From Gammaproteobacteria bacterium (GTDB lineage Bacteria > Pseudomonadota > Gammaproteobacteria > Pseudomonadales > Halieaceae), in NCBI GenBank assembly GCA_030428835.1, contig JAUIEP010000008.1, positions 1-64,000 on the forward strand: a DNA stretch of 64,000 nt, read 5' to 3'. Within the stretch, counting starts at the first letter, position 1. Each line of letters opens with the position of its first letter. Shown piece by piece: positions 59,338 through 64,000 of this stretch. Made by a program: the position numbers and the translations under genes. The notes beneath the pieces are model-generated. The model was not told the DNA's origin, made no database searches, and worked only from the letters and a program-made list of their open reading frames with translations.

Positions 59338-59823
59338 ATGAAAGACCGTAACACCGCGCGCCTGTCGCCCTGCCGGCGCTATCGCTTCGCATTGTGGCGC
59401 ACCTGGGACGCGTCCCTGCCGCGCGTGATGTTCATCGGCCTCAACCCGTCCACGGCCGATGAAACGGCTGATGACCCGACACTGGTGCGTTGCAAAAACT
59501 TTGCTCGGGACTGGGGCTTCGGCGGAGTGTGCATGGCGAACCTGTTCGCCCTGCGCGCAAGCGACCCGCGGCAATTGCAGTACGCGGATGATCCTGTGGG
59601 CCGCGGCAACGACCGCTGGTTGCGCAGGCTGTACGGGGAGGCCGGTCTCGTGGTCGCGGCCTGGGGCAACGGCGGCGCCCTGCTCGACCGGGCCGCCGCG
59701 GTGACGGCGTTCCTCGGGCCGCTGCACTGCCTGCAGCGCAACCGTTCCGGCCAGCCGGCGCACCCCCTGTACCAGCGCGCTACCGCGCAACCGGTGCCGT
59801 TCACATTGGCAGCGAGCGCCTGA
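59338..59823 (+). CDS. DUF1643 protein
   Basis: 161 residues with DUF1643 signatures: RVMFIGLNPSTADETADDPT, NLFALRASDPRQL, then VVAAWGNGG and the conserved PLHCLQRNRSGQPAHPLY. Function unknown. It starts 10 bp after the PPOX gene. The GNAT gene GTG follows its TGA directly, so three genes are tightly coupled. Confidence 0.85.
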   Translation: MKDRNTARLSPCRRYRFALWRTWDASLPRVMFIGLNPSTADETADDPTLVRCKNFARDWGFGGVCMANLFALRASDPRQLQYADDPVGRGNDRWLRRLYGEAGLVVAAWGNGGALLDRAAAVTAFLGPLHCLQRNRSGQPAHPLYQRATAQPVPFTLAASA

Positions 59824-60309
59824 GTGTCTCTGCGGGTGCGCAGGGCGGGGCAGGCGGATGCGGCGGCGATCACCGCCATCTATAACCACTACGTCACCAG
59901 CAGCATCGCGACGTTCGAGGAAGAGCCGGTAGGCGCACACGAGATAGCGCGGCGTATGGGCGCCACGCGCACCGCGTGGTGGGTTGCCGAACGCGATGGG
60001 GAGGTTCTCGGCTACGCTTACGGCGACGAGTTCAAGAGCCGCTCGGCCTATCGCTTCTCGCTCGAGGTCAGCGTGTACCTGCACCACGAGCGGCAGGGAG
60101 CCGGGATCGGCACCGCGCTGTACGAACGCCTGTTCGAGGAGATGCGCGCGGGCGGTTACCATCTCGCGATCGCGGGTATCTCGCTGCCGAATAGCGCCAG
60201 CATTGCCCTGCACGAAAAATTCGGCATGGAGAAAGTGGCGCATTTCCACGAGGTGGGTTACAAGCTGGGCGGGTGGGTCGATGTCGGCTACTGGCAGTGC
60301 CGACTGTAG
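59824..60309 (+). CDS. GNAT acetyltransferase, phosphinothricin acetyltransferase-like
   Basis: 161 residues, starting at GTG 59824 directly after the DUF1643 stop. Acetyl-CoA motif A: YLHHERQGAGIGTALYERL (Q/RxxGxG/A). The start VRRAGQADAAAITAIYNHYV and ending HEKFGMEKVAHFHEVGYKLGGWVDV are typical of the Pat/Bar group, which N-acetylates amino acids such as methionine sulfone and glutamine analogues. It may provide resistance to such toxic analogues. Translational coupling is likely. Confidence 0.88.
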   Translation: MSLRVRRAGQADAAAITAIYNHYVTSSIATFEEEPVGAHEIARRMGATRTAWWVAERDGEVLGYAYGDEFKSRSAYRFSLEVSVYLHHERQGAGIGTALYERLFEEMRAGGYHLAIAGISLPNSASIALHEKFGMEKVAHFHEVGYKLGGWVDVGYWQCRL

Positions 60310-60321
60310 CAGTGAGGTGAG

Positions 60322-61041
60322 ATGGTGTTGCGACGTGTACTGACGGTTCTCTGTGTGCTTGCGTTGGTTGGCGCCGGGCTTTTCGGCTGGTTCATTTATC
60401 CTGAAATACGCAAGGCGGCGAGCGAGGACCCGGCTGTCTGGGAGGAGGACATCCGCGAGCTCGAGGCGACAACCGCCGGGCTCTACCCGCCCGGCGAGGG
60501 CATCGTCTTCATAGGCAGTTCGAGTATCCGCCTGTGGAGCAGCCTCGCGCAGGACATGGCGCCCCTGCCGGTGATCCAGCACGGCTTCGGCGGTGCCAAG
60601 CTGAACGATGCCGTGGTGTATGCGCGGCGCCTGGTCAACGCCTACCGGCCACGGGCGGTCGTCGTCTTCGTCGGCACCAATGACATCGACCCGAACGCCG
60701 CCAAGGAACCCGCTGTGCTGCTGGCAAGCTACCAGGACTTTGTCGCCACGGTGCGCGCCGACCAGCCGGAGGTGCCCATCCTCTACATCGGGATCACGCC
60801 GTCGCCGCTGCGCTGGGCCGTGTGGGACATCGCGCAGGAAACCAATCGCCTGATCGCCGCGTACTGCGAGAGCGATCCCAACCTGCACTTCATCGATACC
60901 AGCCCGGGCCTGCTGGGGCCGGACGGCGCACCAATCAGGGAGCACTATATCTTCGACGGCCTGCATCTCAGCGAGAGCGGTTACGCGGCCTGGACGCGGA
61001 TTATCCGGCCGCGGCTGGAGGCCGTACTGGCCGAGCACTGA
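60322..61041 (+). CDS. SGNH/GDSL hydrolase, membrane-anchored
   Basis: 239 residues. N-terminal anchor LTVLCVLALVGAGLFGWFIY, then blocks of the SGNH family: FIGSSSIRLW (Ser), GFGGAKLNDAV (Gly), VFVGTNDID (Asn), and FDGLHLSESGY (Asp-His). It hydrolyses an ester, perhaps of a polysaccharide or lipid, on the periplasmic side. GTGAGGTG precedes its ATG. It starts 12 bp after the GNAT gene, so it belongs to the same transcription unit. Confidence 0.87.
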   Translation: MVLRRVLTVLCVLALVGAGLFGWFIYPEIRKAASEDPAVWEEDIRELEATTAGLYPPGEGIVFIGSSSIRLWSSLAQDMAPLPVIQHGFGGAKLNDAVVYARRLVNAYRPRAVVVFVGTNDIDPNAAKEPAVLLASYQDFVATVRADQPEVPILYIGITPSPLRWAVWDIAQETNRLIAAYCESDPNLHFIDTSPGLLGPDGAPIREHYIFDGLHLSESGYAAWTRIIRPRLEAVLAEH

Positions 61042-61100
61042 CTTTGCCGCGCCGCTTACTTATACTGTCGAGCCATGTGTAGAAGGTCCCCCGCCGCGTC

Positions 61101-62135
61101 ATGACGCTGCTCTTCATCTACCTCTCGATCGCTATCGGCGTATCGTTTCTGTGTTCCGTGCTGGAGGCGGTGCTGCTGTCGGTCACCCCCGCTTTCGTGG
61201 AAAGCCAGCAGGTTGCGAGGCCGGCGCGCGCCAGGGTGCTGAAGGCCGTGAAGGACAACCTCGACGAGTCCATCTCCAGTATCCTCATCCTCAACACCTT
61301 CGCCCACACCATGGGCGCAGCCGGCGTGGGCTCGCAGGCCGTCGCCGTGTTCGGGCCGCGCTGGGAGACGCTCATCGCCTTCCTGTTGACGCTCGCGATC
61401 CTGTACTTCTCGGAAATCATCCCGAAAACACTGGGCGCCACCTACTGGAAGCAGCTGGCGCTGGTGGCCGCCGTGATCATACGCTGGCTGACGCGGCTGT
61501 TGTTCCCGCTCGTGTGGCTGTCCGCCCAGCTCACGCGCCTGTTCCCCGGCGGCGATCACACGAGCCATGTGAGCCGCGAGGAACTCGCCGCGCTGGCCAA
61601 GCTGGGCGCCCGCCACGGTGCCCTCGGCCCGCAGGAGAGCGCGCTGCTGGAGAATATCCTGCAGCTGCGGCAAATCCGCACCGGCGAGATACTCACCCCG
61701 CGCACGGTCGTCAGCGCGCTGGACAGCTCCCTGACAGTGGCGGGCGCACTGTCGGTGCTGGAGGACTCGCAGTTCACGCGCCTGCCGGTATTCGAAAACG
61801 ACCTGGATACGGTGGTCGGCATGGTGCTCAGGCCGCGTATCCTGGAAGCCGAACGCGAGGGCCACGGTGAGGCCGGGCTCGCGGACTACATCACACCCCT
61901 GCACCGGGTGTCGGAGGAGTTGCCGGTCATGCGCCTGCTGGACCTGTTTATCCGGCGGCGCGAACACATGTTCCTCGTGGAGGACGGGTACGGGCAGACC
62001 GCCGGTGTCGTCACCCTTGAGGATGCAATGGAAACCCTGCTCGGCCGGGAAATCATGGACGAGAGCGACACCGTGGAGGATATGCAGGAGCTGGCGCGCA
62101 GTCGCTACCGCGGCCGCCTGCGCGGGGAAAGGTAG
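61101..62135 (+). CDS. CNNM-domain/CBS protein (hemolysin C/CorC-like)
   Basis: 344 residues. The DUF21 (CNNM) transmembrane domain covers residues ~1-170 (ISIAIGVSFLCSVLEAVLLSV-like start, ILYFSEIIPKTLG). Two CBS domains follow (GEILTPRTVVSALDSSLTVA, then QTAGVVTLEDAMETLLG with EIMDE). The GVVTLED element is typical of family members linked to Mg2+ or other ion homeostasis. There is no C-terminal transporter-associated domain, so it is a shorter member. It lies 59 bp after the SGNH gene. Confidence 0.88.
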   Translation: MTLLFIYLSIAIGVSFLCSVLEAVLLSVTPAFVESQQVARPARARVLKAVKDNLDESISSILILNTFAHTMGAAGVGSQAVAVFGPRWETLIAFLLTLAILYFSEIIPKTLGATYWKQLALVAAVIIRWLTRLLFPLVWLSAQLTRLFPGGDHTSHVSREELAALAKLGARHGALGPQESALLENILQLRQIRTGEILTPRTVVSALDSSLTVAGALSVLEDSQFTRLPVFENDLDTVVGMVLRPRILEAEREGHGEAGLADYITPLHRVSEELPVMRLLDLFIRRREHMFLVEDGYGQTAGVVTLEDAMETLLGREIMDESDTVEDMQELARSRYRGRLRGER

Positions 62136-62158
62136 TCCCGGGGAAACTTCCCGGCAGT

Positions 62159-62164
62159 TATAAT
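62159..62164 (+). promoter_or_regulatory. Consensus -10 box upstream of an SDR gene
   Basis: Perfect TATAAT 33 bp before the start codon of the SDR gene at 62198, just after an imperfect hairpin CCGGGGAAACTTCCCGG. No good -35 box lies 16-18 bp upstream, so this promoter may need an activator. Confidence 0.35.
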
Positions 62165-62197
62165 GGCGGTTGCCGCAGCAATCCGACGAGGTACGTC

Positions 62198-63034
62198 TTG
62201 CGCAATATCATGATCACAGGGGCCACCAGTGGCATCGGCCGGGTTACGGCCCTGGAACTCGCGCGGCGTGGACACCCCCTCATCCTGGCCAATCGCAGCC
62301 GCCGCAAGGCCGATGAACTGCGCGACGAGATCCTCACCGCGTACCCGAAACGCCGCGTGGATCTCGTCGACCTCGATCTCGCCTCCCGCGCCTCGGTGAG
62401 CGCCTGCGCGCAGGAGGTGATGAGTATTTGCCCCCGGCTCGATACGCTGATCAACAACGCGGGGCTCATCAGTCACGAACAGGTGATCACGCAGGACGGC
62501 TTCGAGCTGCAGTTCCAGGTCAATGCGTTGTCCCAGTTCCAACTGACCCTCGAGCTGCTGCCGGCGCTGTCCGCGGCGGCGCCATCGCAGGTGATTTTTG
62601 TGACCTCCGCCATGCACAGGCTCGGCAAGCTCGATTTCGAGCGCTTTCGTGGCTGGAAGAAATACGGCATGCAGGCCGCCTACAACCAGTCCAAGCTCGC
62701 CATGATGCTGCTGGCGCGGGAGTTGGCGGAGCAATTGAACGAGCGCGACATTGCAGTGAATACGCTGCACCCGGGGGCGGTGGATACCGGGATACTCGAC
62801 GGCTACTCATCCCTCGCGCAGTTCTTCCTGCGCAGGCTATTCATCGCGCCGGAAAAGGGCGCGGCAACGACACTCTTCCTGGCCAAGCAGGAGCCGGCGT
62901 CCATGCCGACCGGCAAGTACTTCGTCAAGTGCGAACCCGCGCGCGCCCACAAACTGGTCGACGACCAGGCGATGCGCCAAAAGCTGTGGCAGGCGTGCTG
63001 CGACTTCCTCGGCGACGCCTTACCTGCCGCGTGA
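62198..63034 (+). CDS. Short-chain dehydrogenase/reductase, retinol dehydrogenase-like
   Basis: 278 residues from TTG 62198; an ATG at 62210 would cut into the first strand, so TTG is preferred. NAD(P) motif MITGATSGIGRVTALELARRG, with LANRSRRKADEL, NNAGLI, FVTSAMH and the catalytic YNQSK. The combination is that of the retinol dehydrogenase/protochlorophyllide reductase-like SDR group. It probably reduces or oxidises a lipid-like carbonyl. GACGAGG precedes the start. Confidence 0.85.
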   Translation: MRNIMITGATSGIGRVTALELARRGHPLILANRSRRKADELRDEILTAYPKRRVDLVDLDLASRASVSACAQEVMSICPRLDTLINNAGLISHEQVITQDGFELQFQVNALSQFQLTLELLPALSAAAPSQVIFVTSAMHRLGKLDFERFRGWKKYGMQAAYNQSKLAMMLLARELAEQLNERDIAVNTLHPGAVDTGILDGYSSLAQFFLRRLFIAPEKGAATTLFLAKQEPASMPTGKYFVKCEPARAHKLVDDQAMRQKLWQACCDFLGDALPAA

Positions 63035-63109
63035 GTATCGCAGCCGGGTGAAACTTCACACCGCCCGCCGCGCCGCTGCGCGTGGCGGCGGCGCCGCGCC
63101 CGTTCCGCC

Positions 63110-63487
63110 TCAGTCGTAGGTGACCAGTTCTATCTCCACGCCGCTCGGGTCGTGGAAGTAGATGCGCTCGCCCGGTTCGTAGTGCTCGTCGAGGTGCAGG
63201 GTCACGCCCATGTCCGCGAGGCGCTCGCGGTAGGGTGCCAGGTCCTCCACCTGTAAACCGAAGTGGTTCAGTCCGGGTACGCTGTAGTCCGCGGGCGCGC
63301 GGCCTGCGGCTTCCGCCTCGAACAGGGATAGGTAGGTGTCACCCGTGCCCAGGTGTACGGCCTTGACCGGACCCTCGCCGCCGTCGGCGCTGCCTTCCCA
63401 GCGGGTTTTGAAGCCGAACAGTTGCTCGTAGAAGTGCCGGCTCTGCTCGATGTCGTTGACGGTGATGTTCACGTGTTCCAGGCGCAT
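63110..63487 (-). CDS. VOC/glyoxalase-fold protein
   Basis: 125 residues, a single VOC unit. Motifs: LEHVNITVNDIEQSRHFYEQ (metal His), LNHFGLQVEDLAPY (His) and FHDPSGVEIELVTYD with the closing Glu. Such proteins bind a divalent metal and act as glyoxalases, dioxygenases or resistance proteins; the function cannot be fixed. It is divergent from the regulator at 63600. Confidence 0.87.
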   Translation of the reverse strand: MRLEHVNITVNDIEQSRHFYEQLFGFKTRWEGSADGGEGPVKAVHLGTGDTYLSLFEAEAAGRAPADYSVPGLNHFGLQVEDLAPYRERLADMGVTLHLDEHYEPGERIYFHDPSGVEIELVTYD

Positions 63488-63599
63488 GGCTGCTCTCCTC
63501 TTGTCAGTGCCACGCTGTCAGGGTAAGTCGCGACGGATGTTTAATCGTCAGGATGGCTGATATATTGACTGGGCGCCAACCTGTCAACGGGAGAGAAGC

Positions 63600-64000
63600 A
63601 TGGACAGCAAAGACGCCACCGCCGGGTACCTCGCCGCCAACCTCCAGGCCCTGCGCCGCAGCAAGAACCTCAGCCAGCAGGCGCTGTCGCAGCGCGCCGA
63701 CATGCCGCGGTCCACCATCACGCACATCGAGTCGGGGCAGGGGAACCCGTCGCTGCACAACCTGTGCCGCCTCGCGGGCGCGCTGGGAGTGAGCATCGAG
63801 GAGTTGCTGGCGCGGCCGCGGGAACAGGTGACCCTGTTGCCGGCCGGCGAGGTGCCGGTACTGCAGCGCTCGGGCGGCAAGGCACTGCTGCACAAGCTGA
63901 TGCCGGATCGCGTGCGGGGCATCGAGATCGATCGACTCGAACTCGCTCCCGGCGCCTCCATGGGCGGGCACCCGCACATCGAGGGTTCCAAGGAGTACCT
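63600..64000 (+). CDS. XRE-cupin transcriptional regulator (partial)
   Basis: Open from ATG 63600 to the right edge (133 codons seen). Residues ~9-70 are an HTH_3/XRE domain: LAANLQALRRSKNLSQQALS, SQRADMPRSTITHIESGQGN, LCRLAGALGVSIEELL. After ~20 residues a cupin domain begins (GIEIDRLELAPGASMGGHPH), with His residues that often bind a metal or ligand. This arrangement is typical of SutR/PuuR-like XRE-cupin regulators of small-molecule metabolism. GGGAGAGAAGC precedes the start. It is divergent from the VOC gene, which it may control. Confidence 0.85.
   Translation, partial: MDSKDATAGYLAANLQALRRSKNLSQQALSQRADMPRSTITHIESGQGNPSLHNLCRLAGALGVSIEELLARPREQVTLLPAGEVPVLQRSGGKALLHKLMPDRVRGIEIDRLELAPGASMGGHPHIEGSKEY

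Noticed and set aside
58657-61038. 793-codon minus-strand open frame
   Set aside because: It lies opposite four compact, coupled genes with recognised domains. It is a shadow of high GC content.

Overview
The window looks like chromosomal DNA from a GC-rich, aerobic, lipid-degrading gammaproteobacterium, probably a marine or soil relative of the Halieaceae/Cellvibrionales. That placement is an inference. It rests on the high third-position GC, the density of acyl-CoA metabolism genes, a ZnuD-like TonB receptor, an XrtH-type midcut protein and dispersed palindromic repeats. I see no rRNA, tRNA, CRISPR array or phage module. The only transposable element is the 3' end of an IS3-family insertion at the left edge, which cuts a nitroreductase gene.

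Layout. 1-1154: IS end, broken nitroreductase, TetR regulator. 1184-7630: lipid genes (wax ester synthase/DGAT with a basic tail, metallo-beta-lactamase-fold lipoprotein, ACAD11-like dehydrogenase, MFS carrier, YghU-type GST). 7748-18221: two DUF3604 proteins, one overlapping a prolyl-4-hydroxylase-like dioxygenase; a P450; an SDR/DUF2889 operon behind a 17-bp tandem array; two lipoproteins. 18241-23548: Zn alcohol dehydrogenase and a kinase/acyl-CoA dehydrogenase set resembling 4-hydroxyacyl-CoA degradation. 23629-26441: class I-like HMG-CoA reductase, divergent TetR, PlsC-like acyltransferase. 26442-27105: 664 bp without a gene, filled by large nested hairpin repeats. 27106-34289: acyl-CoA ligase, exported saccharopine-dehydrogenase-like protein, PilZ protein, PurT, outer-membrane barrel, Fe-type alcohol dehydrogenase. 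34524-37966: ferritin-like PF10118 protein, MerR regulator, START protein, small exported protein. 37976-47037: likely aromatic ring-cleavage cluster (extradiol dioxygenase, two FAH-family hydrolases, TetR, GST, MhpA-like hydroxylase, SDR, cytochrome b561). 47108-50093: MscL, MscS, small coiled coil, sterol-desaturase-like hydroxylase. 50271-55477: exported and surface proteins (SdrD-like, C39-like lipoprotein, midcut protein, His-rich TonB receptor and a small exported partner). 55718-64000: two amidohydrolases, a PPOX-fold protein, DUF1643, GNAT, SGNH hydrolase, CNNM-type protein, SDR, VOC protein and a regulator running off the edge.

The most unusual content is in the non-coding DNA. Three elements (22293-22410, 26591-26698, 55571-55680) share one architecture: a long outer stem whose sequence differs completely between copies, a conserved ACCGCCAA strand and two inner hairpins. 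Stems change on both sides together. A larger nested version lies at 26787-26995. Separate REP/REPIN-like palindromes (GGTCGAATGAATTCGACC) occur six times between 2830 and 19508. Several regulator-like palindromes lie between divergent genes and suggest local control circuits.
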